Source: Ancylobacter radicis
GTDB lineage: Bacteria > Pseudomonadota > Alphaproteobacteria > Rhizobiales > Xanthobacteraceae
NCBI RefSeq assembly: GCF_018449475.1
Contig: NZ_JAHCQH010000020.1
Location: forward strand, 186,001-250,000
Length of the DNA: 64,000 nt
Direction of reading: 5' to 3'
In this document: positions 54,337-63,212 of the stretch, in pieces
How the letters are laid out: each line of letters starts with the position of its first letter
Numbering within the stretch: position 1 is the first letter of the stretch
Program-made: the position numbers and the translations under genes
Notes under the pieces: model-generated
Told to the model about the DNA's origin: nothing
Databases searched by the model: none
The model's input: the letters and a program-made list of their open reading frames with translations, nothing else

Positions 54337-54951
54337 TCAGCCGGTCGGGCGCGCCGTGGCGCGCTTGTCCGCCGGTGCCTTGACGGCGCCGCTAGCGCGG
54401 GCTTCCGCCTGCTGGTCGGCGCGGGCGATCAGCTTCTCGACCGGGCCGCGATCTTCCGGGTCGATCATGGCGACAAGAAAGCGGCGGGCGCTCTCGCGCA
54501 TGTCCGGCCCGCATTCGGCGAGCGCGCGGCGGAGGCGGTGCGACTGGATGGAGACGAATTCCTGCGCCAGTGCCTCGCCCTTGGGCGTGAGGTACAGCAG
54601 ACGCTGCCGGCGGTCGGACGAGCCGGCGCGGCTGTCGATGAAGCCCTGGTCCACCAGTTCGCGCAGCACCCGCCCGAGGCTCTGCTTGGTGATGCGCAAT
54701 ATGTCGAGCAGGTCGGTCACCCGCATACCTGGGTGGCGGCTGACGAAATGCAGCACGCGGTGATGCGCCCGGCCGAAGCCGATGCCCTGCAGAATTTCGT
54801 CGGGATCACTGACGAAGTTCCTGTAAGCAAAGAAGAAAAGCTCGATCAGGTCGATCAGCGGCTCTGCCTCGCCCGCAGCGGGGGCGCGCGCAGGCGCGCT
54901 GGAATCGCCCTTGGCGGGGCGGGAAGGCGCCGAGACATTTATGTCAGCCAT
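54337..54951 (-). CDS. petP: MarR-family regulator, PetP-like
   Basis: The product has 204 residues. A winged helix (MRVTDLLDILRITKQSLGRV, then LVDQGFIDSRAGSSDRRQRL) is flanked by an N-terminal Pro/Ala-rich tail and an extended C-terminus (GAVKAPADKRATARPTG). FFFAYRNFVSDPDEILQGIGFGRAHHRVL (pieces shown) is the well-kept block of PetP-like proteins. It lies 11 bases upstream of petR and is first in the operon, divergent from ilvE. The symbol is given from family resemblance and gene order. Confidence 0.82.
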   Translation of the reverse strand: MADINVSAPSRPAKGDSSAPARAPAAGEAEPLIDLIELFFFAYRNFVSDPDEILQGIGFGRAHHRVLHFVSRHPGMRVTDLLDILRITKQSLGRVLRELVDQGFIDSRAGSSDRRQRLLYLTPKGEALAQEFVSIQSHRLRRALAECGPDMRESARRFLVAMIDPEDRGPVEKLIARADQQAEARASGAVKAPADKRATARPTG

Positions 54952-55079
54952 GTTGACTTTTTTCGTTATGATCGTTACCGAGATGTCCCGTTCAACGAAA
55001 GGATCGTTCGGCAGGCGCCGGGCAATCGGTTCGAAACGGGACGGACGGGCTGCCCCAAGGGCGGCAAACGATAACGGGA

Positions 55080-55126
55080 CTTCGGCTGCGAGGCAAAAGG
55101 TTGCGCTATCAGGCGCAACGCCGAAG
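55080..55126 (+). ncRNA. Predicted two-part hairpin in the ilvE leader
   Basis: An inner perfect stem GTTGCGC-TATCAG-GCGCAAC (55100-55119) is enclosed by an outer pair CTTCGGC (55080-55086) and GCCGAAG (55120-55126). It lies about 70 bases before the ilvE start in a 245-base leader. No run of Ts follows and no leader peptide rich in branched-chain codons was recognised, so it is only a structural candidate. Confidence 0.35.
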
Positions 55127-55196
55127 CCCCGGCAGGCCGAAGGACGAGAGGGGCCGGCGCCGCGAGGGCGCCCCGGACCCCATTTGGGAGATGACC

Positions 55197-56087
55197 ATGG
55201 CTAGCGAGCCTTTCGACAAACGTAGCGGCTGGATCTGGTATGACGGTGCCTTCGTGCCGTGGCAGGACGCCCAGGTTCATGTGCTGACCCACGGGCTGCA
55301 CTATGGCAGCTGCGTATTCGAAGGCGAGCGGGCCTATGGCGGCGAGATTTTCAAGCTCGACGAGCACACCGCACGCCTGCGCGAGAGCGCCCGCATTCTC
55401 GATTTCGAGCTTCCCTACAGCGATGCCGAGATCAACGCCGCGTCTCGCGAGCTGCTGGCCCGGATGAACCTCAAGGATGCCTATCTGCGTCCCGTCGCCT
55501 GGCGCGGCTCGGACATGATGGGTGTCTCGGCGCAGAACAACCAGATCCACCTCGCCATCGCGGCGTGGGAATGGCCGAGCTATTTCGACCCGGCGCAGCG
55601 GCTGAAGGGCATCCGCATCGACGAGGCGAAGTACCGTCGGCCGGATCCGCAGACCGCGCCCTCGACCTCGAAGGCGGCCGGCCTGTACATGATCTGCACC
55701 ATCTCCAAGCACGCCGCCGAGCGCAACGGCTATGCCGACGCGCTGATGCTGGACTGGCGCGGCCGCGTCGCCGAATGCACCGGCGCCAATGTGTTCTTCG
55801 TCAAGGACGGCGTCATCCACACGCCGGAGGCCGATGCCTTCCTCAACGGCATCACCCGCCAGACGGTGATCGAGCTCGCCAAGCGCCGCGGCATCGTGGT
55901 GATCGAGCGGGCGATCATGCCGGAGGAGCTGGCCGATTTCGATGAGTGCTTCATCACTGGCACCGCCGCCGAGGTGACGCCGGTCTCCGAGATCGCCGGC
56001 CGCTTCCACTATCAGCCGGGCCCGGTGACCCGCACGCTGATGGACGACTACATGGCCGAGGTGCAGCCGAAGAAGGCGGCGGCCTGA
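55197..56087 (+). CDS. ilvE: Branched-chain amino acid aminotransferase
   Basis: A class IV PLP aminotransferase of 296 residues. It performs the last step of Leu, Ile and Val synthesis and the first of their breakdown. PLP-binding Lys159 lies in PSTSKAAGLY; HGLHYGSCVFEGERAY and ECTGANVFFVKDG (followed by the FLNGITRQTVIELA block) are typical. Two close ATGs exist; the one at 55197 has GGGAG at proper distance, while 55191 abuts it. The gene is divergent from petP. Confidence 0.96.
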   Translation: MASEPFDKRSGWIWYDGAFVPWQDAQVHVLTHGLHYGSCVFEGERAYGGEIFKLDEHTARLRESARILDFELPYSDAEINAASRELLARMNLKDAYLRPVAWRGSDMMGVSAQNNQIHLAIAAWEWPSYFDPAQRLKGIRIDEAKYRRPDPQTAPSTSKAAGLYMICTISKHAAERNGYADALMLDWRGRVAECTGANVFFVKDGVIHTPEADAFLNGITRQTVIELAKRRGIVVIERAIMPEELADFDECFITGTAAEVTPVSEIAGRFHYQPGPVTRTLMDDYMAEVQPKKAAA

Positions 56088-56124
56088 GGCTGCTGCCTGA
56101 AGTCGCGCGCCAGCCTGAGCGCAA

Positions 56125-56216
56125 CGTCATGCCCGGCCTCGTGCCGGGCATTCACGTTTTTGGGCCTGTCAGAGGCCGGAAGGCGGGGATGGCCGGGTTA
56201 AGCCCGGCCATGACGG
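56125..56216. repeat. Family A palindromic repeat after ilvE (copy 1)
   Basis: The left half-site CGTCATGCCCGGCCTCGTGCCGGGCAT-type (ends CGTCATGC and GGGCAT), and the right half-site GGCCGGGTTAAGCCCGGCC followed by ATGACGG. Half-site stems use other base pairs than the phn copies but still pair. Confidence 0.88.
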
Positions 56217-56302
56217 CGTTAGAGAGGTCAAGGATTTCAGGCCTCGGCCAGTCGCTCCGTCGACATGCGGTCGTTCGCGCCTCGACCGATCCCCGAGAGC
56301 AG

Positions 56303-56395
56303 CGTCATGCCGGCCTTGGGCCGGGCATCCACGCCTTTCGAGCTTGTGGGCGGCGGCCAAGTCATGGATGGCCTGGCCAAGCCCGGCCATGACGG
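56303..56395. repeat. Family A palindromic repeat after ilvE (copy 2)
   Basis: Same orientation as copy 1. The left half-site begins CGTCATGCCGGCC and the right contains GGCCTGGCCAAGCCCGGCC, with an imperfect stem. The gap 56088-56429 holds only these two copies; no gene or clear terminator is seen. Confidence 0.85.
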
Positions 56396-56429
56396 GTAGG
56401 AGGCGCTACGCTGTGTGGCGCCCGCGCGC

Positions 56430-56903
56430 TCAGCCCCACCGCTCCGCCGCGTCGTCGTCGCTCTCCTTGGCGGCGACCCAGCTGCGCTCTTGCTCGCGTT
56501 CTTCCATCTTCCAGAACGGGGCGCGGGTCTTCAGCCAGTCCATCAGGAAGGCGGCGGCCTCGAAGGCGGCGGCGCGGTGGCTGGAGGCGGTGACCACCAG
56601 CACGATATTGTCGCCCGGCACCATCCGCCCATAGCGATGGATCACGGTGGCGCCGGTGAGCGGCCAGCGCGCGCGGGCTTCCTCGACGAGGCGCGCCATC
56701 TCCTCTTCCGCCATGCCGGGATAATGCTCCAGCGTCAGCGCGATCAGTGGCGCGCCACCGGGGGCGTCGTCGGCGCGGCACAGCCCGGCAAAGGTGACGA
56801 CGGCGCCGATATCGGTGCGCCCGCGCGTGAGCGCGGCGGCCTCCGTCGCGGCGTCGAAATCCTCGGCCTGGATGCGGACGGTGAACAGGGGTGCCGTCGA
56901 CAT
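56430..56903 (-). CDS. moaE: Molybdopterin synthase catalytic subunit MoaE
   Basis: The product has 157 residues. MoaE converts precursor Z to molybdopterin with sulfur from MoaD. Conserved elements are GAVVTFAGLCR, LTLEHYPGMAEEE, VIHRYGRMVPGDNIVLV, and the catalytic region FLMDWLKTRAPFWKMEE with its lysines. It starts 14 bases after moaD. A short acidic tail (ESDDDAAERWG) ends it. Confidence 0.95.
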   Translation of the reverse strand: MSTAPLFTVRIQAEDFDAATEAAALTRGRTDIGAVVTFAGLCRADDAPGGAPLIALTLEHYPGMAEEEMARLVEEARARWPLTGATVIHRYGRMVPGDNIVLVVTASSHRAAAFEAAAFLMDWLKTRAPFWKMEEREQERSWVAAKESDDDAAERWG

Positions 56904-56917
56904 GCCGCCCTCCGGTG

Positions 56918-57169
56918 TCAGCCGCCGGTCATCGGCGGGAAGAAGGCGATCTCGCGCGCCGTGCCGAGCGGCGTGTCCGGCCGGGCATGCGTGCGGTCGA
57001 GCGCGGCGCGCACGACCTTGGGGTTTTCGAAGGCATGGGCATAGCCCTCGCCGCGCGTGGCGAGAAAGGCGGCGAGGTCGCCGACCGTGCGCACATCGCC
57101 CGGCAGCTCGATCTCTTCCGCCTCGCGGCCGATCCGCTCGCGCACCCAGGCGAAATAAAGGATCTTCAC
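56918..57169 (-). CDS. moaD: Molybdopterin synthase sulfur carrier subunit MoaD
   Basis: A ubiquitin-like protein of 83 residues that ends in the required Gly-Gly (FFPPMTGG), the site of thiocarboxylate formation. KILYFAWVRERIGREAEEI begins the fold. The start is a GTG at 57169 that overlaps the pgsA stop (GTGA), so the two are coupled. The longer frame upstream is a shadow of pgsA. Confidence 0.94.
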   Translation of the reverse strand: MKILYFAWVRERIGREAEEIELPGDVRTVGDLAAFLATRGEGYAHAFENPKVVRAALDRTHARPDTPLGTAREIAFFPPMTGG

Positions 57170-57807
57170 GACTCGTCCCCGATGAGGTGACGCGCCCCGG
57201 CGCGGAAATAGTCCCAGCCGGTGTAGAGCGTCAGCACTGCCGCAACCCAGAGCAGCGCGATGCCGAACAGCGTGATGCCGGGCACCAGAAGATCCGCCGC
57301 CGGGCCGGCCAGCAGCACGCCCACGGCCACGAGCTGGGCGGTGGTCTTCCATTTGGCGAGCTGCGTCACCGGCACGCTGACGCGCAGCTCGGCGAGGAAT
57401 TCGCGCAGGCCCGAGACGAGGATCTCGCGGCACAGGATGACCAGTGCGGCCCAGAGCGACCAGCCGCGAATCGTGCCGTCGGAGGCGAGCATCAGCAGCG
57501 AGGCGGAAACCAGCAGCTTGTCGGCGATCGGGTCGAGCATCCGGCCGATGGCCGATTGCTGCGACCAGGCGCGGGCGAGATAGCCGTCGAAGAAGTCGGT
57601 GATGGCGGCAATGACGTAGATCGCCACCGCCAGCCAGCGCAGCCACAGCCCGCCGTCGAGAATATCCGACCAGAACAGGCAGGCCGCCAGCACCGGAACC
57701 GCCACGCAGCGGCCATAGGTGAGAAGGTTGGGCAGAGAAAAGGCGTTCCCGCGCTTCACCTTGGCAGGCTCCCGTATCGGCGGCTCGCTGGTAGTGACAT
57801 CGACCAT
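57166..57807 (-). CDS. pgsA: CDP-diacylglycerol-glycerol-3-phosphate 3-phosphatidyltransferase
   Basis: A membrane protein of 213 residues. The CDP-alcohol phosphatidyltransferase signature is complete: DGYLAR, then GRMLDPIADK. It makes phosphatidylglycerol phosphate, the precursor of phosphatidylglycerol and cardiolipin. Four to six membrane segments follow the start NLLTYGRCVAVPVLAACLF. The order uvrC-pgsA-moaD-moaE is common in alphaproteobacteria. Confidence 0.95.
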   Translation of the reverse strand: MVDVTTSEPPIREPAKVKRGNAFSLPNLLTYGRCVAVPVLAACLFWSDILDGGLWLRWLAVAIYVIAAITDFFDGYLARAWSQQSAIGRMLDPIADKLLVSASLLMLASDGTIRGWSLWAALVILCREILVSGLREFLAELRVSVPVTQLAKWKTTAQLVAVGVLLAGPAADLLVPGITLFGIALLWVAAVLTLYTGWDYFRAGARHLIGDES

Positions 57808-57990
57808 GCTTCGCCAGCTCCCATCAGACGGACGTAACCACGCGGGGCAGCCGCGTCAATCGCGTTGGCACGATCGGGCGATGCGTGTTTTGCTCCGCTT
57901 GCTGCCAACATGCTGCGTGCGCCCTGTGGCCCTGGCATGACCATCGGGCCGGCGCCGCGAAAACAACGCCGATTTTCCACTCCGGCATCG

Positions 57991-60126
57991 TCATCGTCCC
58001 GGTTTGGCGTGGAAGAAGTCATAGACCGCCCGCGCGGTTGCCGCGTTGACACCCGGCACGGCTTCAAGATCGGCCAGCGAGGCCCGCTCGATCGCCTTCA
58101 GCGTACCGAAATGGTGCAGCAGCGCGCGCTTGCGGCTCGGGCCGACGCCGGGGATTTCCTGCAGGCCGGACTGTGTGATGTCCTTCTTGCGCCGCGCCCG
58201 GTGCGAGCCGATGGCGAAGCGATGCGCTTCGTCGCGCAGGCGCTGCACGAAATAGAGCACGGGATCGCGCGGCTCCAGACGGAACGGTGCGCTGCCCTCG
58301 CGATAGAAGGTCTCGCGCCCGGCATCGCGGTCCGGGCCCTTGGCGACGCCGATCAGCGGCACATCGGTGATGCCAAGGCTAGCCAGCGTCTCGCTGGCCG
58401 CCTTGAGCTGGCCGGGGCCGCCGTCGATCAGCACGAGGTCCGGCCAGGCGGTGGAGGCGGCTTCAGCTTCTTCGGTGCCTTCCCTCTCCCCGTCGAGGAG
58501 AGGTGGCCCGCGCAGCGGGTCGGTGAGGGGCAGGGCGCTACCCGTTTCCGCTGAAGCCCCCTCATCCCAACCCTCTCCCCCGGGGGGAGAGGGGGCAGGA
58601 GTGCTGGCGCGCGGCGTCCGCGGCGCTTCCTTCATCAGCCGGGAGAATCGGCGGGTCAGCACCTCGCGCATCATGCCGTAATCGTCGCCAGGAGTGAGCT
58701 CGGTCGAGCGGATGTTGAACTTGCGGTATTGGCTCTTGGCGAAGCCCTCCGGTCCGGCGACGATCATGCCGCCGACCGCGTTCGAGCCCATGATGTGGCT
58801 GTTGTCATAGACCTCGATGCGCCGGGGCACGTCGGGCAGTTCGAAGGCGCGGCGCAATTCCTCCAGCAGCCGGGTCTGGCTGGCGCTTTCCGCCAGCTTG
58901 CGGCCGAGCGCCTCGCGCGCGTTCTGAAGGGCGTGCTCGACCAGTTCGCGCTTCTCGCCGCGCCGCGGCGTGGCGATTTCGACGCGGTGGCCGGCGCGGG
59001 CGGACAGCGCCTCCTCCAGCAGTTCGCGCTCGCCAATATCGTCGCTGAGCAGGACAAGGCGCGGGCAGGGCTTGTCCTCATAGAACTGCGCGAGGAAGGA
59101 GCCGAGCACCTCGCCGGTCTCCAGCGAGCGGTCGGCGCGCGGGTAGAGCGCGTGGTTGCCCCAGTTTTGCCCGGTGCGGAAGAAGAACACCTGCACGCAG
59201 GTCGCCCCGCCTTCCTGATGGATGGCGAACACATCCGCCTCCTCCACCGAGCGCGGGTTGATGCCCTGCGTGCCCTGCACGGCCGAGAGCGCGGCAAGGC
59301 GGTCGCGCAGCGCAGCGGCGCGCTCGAATTCCAGTTCCTCGGACGCCCGCTCCATCTCGCGGGCCAATTCCTCCTTCACTGCCCGGCTCTTGCCGGAGAG
59401 GAAGTCGCGGGCTTCGCGCACATAGTCGGCATAGTCGGTATGGGCGACCTCTCCGGTGCAGGGCCCGGCGCAGCGTTTGATCTGGAACAGGAGGCAGGGC
59501 CGGGTGCGCGCCTCGTAGAAACTGTCCGAGCAGGAGCGCACCAGGAACGCCTTCTGCAGCGCGTTGATGGTGCGATTGACCGCCCAGACCGAGGCGAACG
59601 GGCCGTAATAATCCCCCGGCCGGTTGCGCGCGCCGCGATGCTTGGTGATCTGCGGCGAGACATGGTCCTTGGTGATGAGGATATAGGGAAACGACTTGTC
59701 GTCGCGCAGCAGCACGTTGAAGCGCGGGCGCAACTGCTTGATCAGGTTGGCCTCGAGCAGCAGCGCCTCGGTTTCGGTGCCGGTGGAGACGAATTCCATC
59801 TCGGCCGTTGACGCCACCATGCGCATGATGCGCGCGGTCAGCCCCGCCGGCCGCGTATAGGCGACGATGCGCTTCTTGATGCTCTTGGCCTTGCCGACAT
59901 AGAGCACCCCGCCATCCGTGCCGATCATCCGATAGACGCCCGGCCCGTTCGGGGCGTGCTTGATGGCGCGCTGAATGGCGGCGCGGCCCATCGCGACCGA
60001 ACCCGGCGCGGGCTCGGCCTCGTCGGCCTCGGTGGAAACGAGAAGAAGCTCCTCCTCCCCCTCCGGGCCGGCGCTGTCGTCGGCATCGTCGAGGTCGGGA
60101 AGGTCCTGGGTCGGTCGGGCGATCAT
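57991..60126 (-). CDS. uvrC: Excinuclease ABC subunit C with an in-frame palindromic repeat insertion
   Basis: UvrC makes both incisions in nucleotide excision repair. The order is: N-terminal GIY-YIG domain ([20 protein letters not shown]), UVR motif region ([19 protein letters not shown]), RNase H-like nuclease domain ([22 protein letters not shown]) and the C-terminal (HhH)2 domain ([26 protein letters not shown]). Here 711 residues from the ATG at 60126, or 737 from a GTG at 60204. Between FSRLMKE and [10 protein letters not shown] about 40 residues are encoded by a family C repeat (58482-58598), which keeps the frame open. Homologues lack this insertion as far as I recall; activity is probably retained since flanking motifs are intact. 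Confidence 0.94.
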   Translation of the reverse strand: MIARPTQDLPDLDDADDSAGPEGEEELLLVSTEADEAEPAPGSVAMGRAAIQRAIKHAPNGPGVYRMIGTDGGVLYVGKAKSIKKRIVAYTRPAGLTARIMRMVASTAEMEFVSTGTETEALLLEANLIKQLRPRFNVLLRDDKSFPYILITKDHVSPQITKHRGARNRPGDYYGPFASVWAVNRTINALQKAFLVRSCSDSFYEARTRPCLLFQIKRCAGPCTGEVAHTDYADYVREARDFLSGKSRAVKEELAREMERASEELEFERAAALRDRLAALSAVQGTQGINPRSVEEADVFAIHQEGGATCVQVFFFRTGQNWGNHALYPRADRSLETGEVLGSFLAQFYEDKPCPRLVLLSDDIGERELLEEALSARAGHRVEIATPRRGEKRELVEHALQNAREALGRKLAESASQTRLLEELRRAFELPDVPRRIEVYDNSHIMGSNAVGGMIVAGPEGFAKSQYRKFNIRSTELTPGDDYGMMREVLTRRFSRLMKEAPRTPRASTPAPSPPGGEGWDEGASAETGSALPLTDPLRGPPLLDGEREGTEEAEAASTAWPDLVLIDGGPGQLKAASETLASLGITDVPLIGVAKGPDRDAGRETFYREGSAPFRLEPRDPVLYFVQRLRDEAHRFAIGSHRARRKKDITQSGLQEIPGVGPSRKRALLHHFGTLKAIERASLADLEAVPGVNAATARAVYDFFHAKPGR
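58482..58598. repeat. Family C palindromic repeat inside the uvrC reading frame
   Basis: CCCTCTCCCCGTCGAGGAGAGG-like hairpin at the left, an inner GGCCCGCGCAGCGGGTC, GTGAGGGG, and an inverted CCCTCTCCCCCGGGGGGAGAGGG-like hairpin at the right. It matches the arrangement at 20764-20872. Read on the minus strand it gives Pro/Gly/Glu-rich text ([29 protein letters not shown]). Confidence 0.85.
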
Positions 60127-60216
60127 GGCCTCTAGATACGAATTCCCGGCCGGCTCGAACAGGGGCACGCGGCCGGCGTCAGCCGACTTACCTTCGTTGT
60201 GCACGCATGGTAACTC

Positions 60217-61068
60217 TTGGAAAAATCGGGAAGCGCCGAATTGCTGACAGCATTGAGAACCGCAGCGGAAACGCGGCTACCACGCGTTTTCGCGTTTCTG
60301 AGCCGTCTCGCGGATCATCGTGCGGCGCGTAATCCCGCAAGCGAGCTGCAATTCGTCCCGCTTCTGGTGCGGCCGGGCGAGCTTGCCTGCGATATCGGCG
60401 CCAATCGGGGCGTGTTCACCTATTGGCTGCTGCGTCTCGGTGCCGATGTCGCGACCTTCGAGCCGAATCCCTTCATGGGCCGCATTCTGCGCCGGCGATT
60501 CCCCGAGGCGTTGGAGGACGGGCGGTTGCGGCTGTTCGACGGGGCGCTGAGCGATGAAAGCGGGCTGGTCGAGCTTCACATCCCGCGCGGCTACTCGCCT
60601 CTCGCCACCATCGACGGCAATGCGGTGGGGCAGGGCGTGCCGGTGGACGAGGTGACGGTGCGCTGCTTCCGGCTCGACGATTGCCTCGACGAGAATATCT
60701 CGTTCATCAAGATCGACGTGGAAGGTCATGAGCAGAAGGTCATTGATGGCGGGCTAGGGCTCATTGCCTCGTTCCGCCCGACCCTGCTGATCGAGGCGGA
60801 GGAGCGTCACCGGCCGGGCGCGGTGGCGAGCCTGCGGGCGAGCCTTGAGCCGCTCGGCTATGAAGGCTACTTCGCCCGCGCCGACGGCCTCCACCCCATC
60901 GCGACCTTCGATGCCGCCCGCGACCAGAGCCCGGCCAGCCTGAACGAGGCTGGCACGGCGGCCCGCGCACCCTTCGCCTATATCAATAATTTCCTCTTCG
61001 TCGGGCGTTCCGACGTGAAGGCCCGGCTGGTCGGCTGGCGCCCGACGGTCGTCCTGCCGACGAACTGA
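60217..61068 (+). CDS. FkbM-family methyltransferase
   Basis: The product has 283 residues. SAM-binding [20 protein letters not shown] and the FkbM block [17 protein letters not shown] are clear. FkbM methyltransferases O-methylate sugars, lipids or polyketides; the substrate is not evident here. The start is probably a TTG at 60217 (another TTG at 60241). It is divergent from uvrC, with only a short gap, so promoters may overlap the uvrC 5' end. Confidence 0.87.
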   Translation: MEKSGSAELLTALRTAAETRLPRVFAFLSRLADHRAARNPASELQFVPLLVRPGELACDIGANRGVFTYWLLRLGADVATFEPNPFMGRILRRRFPEALEDGRLRLFDGALSDESGLVELHIPRGYSPLATIDGNAVGQGVPVDEVTVRCFRLDDCLDENISFIKIDVEGHEQKVIDGGLGLIASFRPTLLIEAEERHRPGAVASLRASLEPLGYEGYFARADGLHPIATFDAARDQSPASLNEAGTAARAPFAYINNFLFVGRSDVKARLVGWRPTVVLPTN

Positions 61069-61128
61069 ACGGCATTTTCCCGCCCCGGTTGCCGGCCACC
61101 CGCGCCGCGATGCTGCGTCGCGGCAGGA

Positions 61129-62082
61129 ATGGGGTTATGGAAGGGCATGTCCAGCCTCGCCGATGCCCCCCGCACGCCCGTCGTCCCGCTCTCCGGTTAT
61201 GCGCTCGCTGCCGGCGGGGCGATGCTGTTTGCCTCCAAGGGCATCGTCATCAAGCTGGCCTATGCGGAAGGGGTGGATCCCGAGACGCTGCTGGCGCTGC
61301 GCATGCTGTTCTCGCTGCCGTTCTATCTGGTCATCGGCGCGCTGGCGCTGCTGCGCGTGCGGGGCCGGGGCGAGCCGCTGCCGGGCGGGCGCATCGTGCT
61401 GTTCTCGGCGCTGGTCGGGGCGCTCGGCTACTGGTTCGCCAGCTATACCGATTTCCTCGGCCTGCAATATATCTCCGCCTCCTATGCGCGGCTGATCCTG
61501 TTCACCTATCCGGTGTTTGTCGTGCTGTTCGGCGCACTGCTGTTCAAGCTGCCGGTGCGGGGCAAGGCGCTGTGGGCCTTTGCCGTCGCCTATAGCGGGC
61601 TGGCGCTGATCTTCGTGCAGAATTTCTCTCATCTCGGCCACGACGCGGTGCTGGGCACCGGGCTGGTGGCGCTGACGGCGATGAGCTTCGCGCTCTATCA
61701 GGTGCTGGCGAGCCGCCTGCTGAAGCAAATCGGCTCGGCGCTGTTCACCTGCATCGCCATGATCGCAGCTTCCGCCGCCGCGCTCGGCCAGTTCGCGGTG
61801 ACGCATCCGCTGGAGAAGCTCATCGTCACCCCGCATGTCTTCTGGCTGTCGATCATGCTGGCGATCGGCGCGACCGTGCTGCCGACCTTCTTGATGAACG
61901 CGGCGCTGAGCCGGATCTCGGCGCAGGCCAATGCGATGATCAGCACGCTGAGCCCGGTCGCCACCATGGCGCTCGCGGTGCTGATCCTCGGCGAGGAGAT
62001 GACGGCGCTGGACCTGTTCGGCGCCCTGCTGGTCACCGCCAGCATCGGCTGGTTCACGCTGAGCGACCGGCGGGGCCGCTGA
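61129..62082 (+). CDS. EamA-family (DMT superfamily) transporter
   Basis: A membrane protein of 317 residues with about ten membrane segments in two EamA repeats (first repeat from GYALAAGGAMLFASKGIVIK; second from GTGLVALTAMSFALYQVLA). The end of each repeat carries the usual small-residue helix, e.g. LSPVATMALAVLILGEEM. Members export amino acids or other metabolites; the substrate here is unknown. ATGs at 61129 and 61147 are both possible. Convergent with the SDR gene (6-base gap). Confidence 0.88.
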   Translation: MGLWKGMSSLADAPRTPVVPLSGYALAAGGAMLFASKGIVIKLAYAEGVDPETLLALRMLFSLPFYLVIGALALLRVRGRGEPLPGGRIVLFSALVGALGYWFASYTDFLGLQYISASYARLILFTYPVFVVLFGALLFKLPVRGKALWAFAVAYSGLALIFVQNFSHLGHDAVLGTGLVALTAMSFALYQVLASRLLKQIGSALFTCIAMIAASAAALGQFAVTHPLEKLIVTPHVFWLSIMLAIGATVLPTFLMNAALSRISAQANAMISTLSPVATMALAVLILGEEMTALDLFGALLVTASIGWFTLSDRRGR

Positions 62083-62088
62083 GCGCGC

Positions 62089-62874
62089 TTAATCCGTCTC
62101 GGTGTCCGGCGTCTGCCAGGCGAGGTGCTGGCCGCCATCCACGGCGATCATCTGCCCGGTAATGCTCGCGGCGCGGGCGAGGTAGAGCACCGCGCCGGCA
62201 ATCTCCTCCGGCGTCGGGCCGCGGCCCAGCAGGACCGCGCGGCTCTGATAGGCGAAGGCCTCGCCATCCTGCCGGTCATTGGCGAGCGTCGGACCGGGGC
62301 CGACGGCGTTGACCCGAATGCGCGGGGCGAGCGCCTGCGCCAGCATCCGCGTCGCCGCCCACAGGCCGTTCTTGGCGATGGCGTAGGACAGATAGGCCGG
62401 CGTCGGCTTCCACACCCGCTGGTCGATGATGTTGACCACCGCGCCGGCCACGCCCTCCGGCAGCGCCGCCGCGAAGGCCTGGGTGAGAAACACCGGGGCC
62501 CGCAGATTGCACGCCATATGGCGTTCCCAGATGCCGGGTTCGAGGCTGCCGAGCGCGTCCGGGTGGAACTCGGAGGCATTGTTGACGAGCAGGCTGGGAG
62601 CGCCCAGCGCCGCCGTCGCCTCCGGAATGAGCGCCTCGACCGCCGTCATCTCGGCGAGATCGCCGGTGACGAGGGCGGCCCGGGCGCCCAGCCCCCGGAT
62701 CTCCGCCAGCGTGGCCTCGACCGCCGGCTTGGCGAGGCGGGCATGGACCGCGATGTCATAGCCCGCGCCGGCCATAGCCAGGCTGATCGCCCGGCCGATG
62801 CGCACGCCGCCGCCGGTGACGAGGGCGACGGGGCGCGCGGGCGCGGGGATGGCGGTGATGTCGGTCGGTTCCAT
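62089..62874 (-). CDS. SDR-family oxidoreductase, pteridine-reductase-like
   Basis: A protein of 261 residues. The cofactor motif is TGGGVRIGRAISLAMA, with Arg in place of the usual Gly/Ile pattern as in pteridine reductase/FolM-type SDRs. NNAS, the catalytic YAIAK (Tyr and Lys) and VGPGPT are present, though the Ser position is replaced within IIDQRVWKPTPAYLS. In related genomes this gene precedes folB/folK; such neighbours are not seen here. Dihydromonapterin or dihydrofolate reduction is a reasonable guess. Confidence 0.87.
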   Translation of the reverse strand: MEPTDITAIPAPARPVALVTGGGVRIGRAISLAMAGAGYDIAVHARLAKPAVEATLAEIRGLGARAALVTGDLAEMTAVEALIPEATAALGAPSLLVNNASEFHPDALGSLEPGIWERHMACNLRAPVFLTQAFAAALPEGVAGAVVNIIDQRVWKPTPAYLSYAIAKNGLWAATRMLAQALAPRIRVNAVGPGPTLANDRQDGEAFAYQSRAVLLGRGPTPEEIAGAVLYLARAASITGQMIAVDGGQHLAWQTPDTETD

Positions 62875-63212
62875 GGCTTTTCATGCGTTGCGGCACTGGC
62901 CGCGTTATCGGGCGGGACAGTTACGCACTTACCCCCGGTGCCGGATCATCGGTACCTTTCTCCCGTTTGTGGAGATCATTAACCATGATGCGTCAGATAA
63001 GGCCGTGATTGCAAAGATATTGTGGTGCGAGCTTGGTATCGGATATGGCGATATGGTTAATAACGGATGCGTGAATGACAGTAAACCGCTCGTTAAACAT
63101 AATATATCCTTACACGCGGCACTAAGATTCTGCTCATACATTTATGCGATCGTCAGCATTACCGAATTCAGGTGGTGCCCGGCGGCGCCGCCTCACGACG
63201 CAGGAGACGAAG
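62875..63212. promoter_or_regulatory. AT-rich region upstream of the outer-membrane protein gene
   Basis: This 338-base stretch is the most AT-rich of the window. It holds several TTAA/GTTAA words (e.g. CATTAACC, GGTTAATAACG, CGTTAAAC), a GANTC site (GATTC near 63128) and an AT-rich ACATAATATATCC that could be a -10 region. Such sequence is usual before strongly expressed envelope protein genes. Short open frames on both strands show no family features. Confidence 0.45.
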
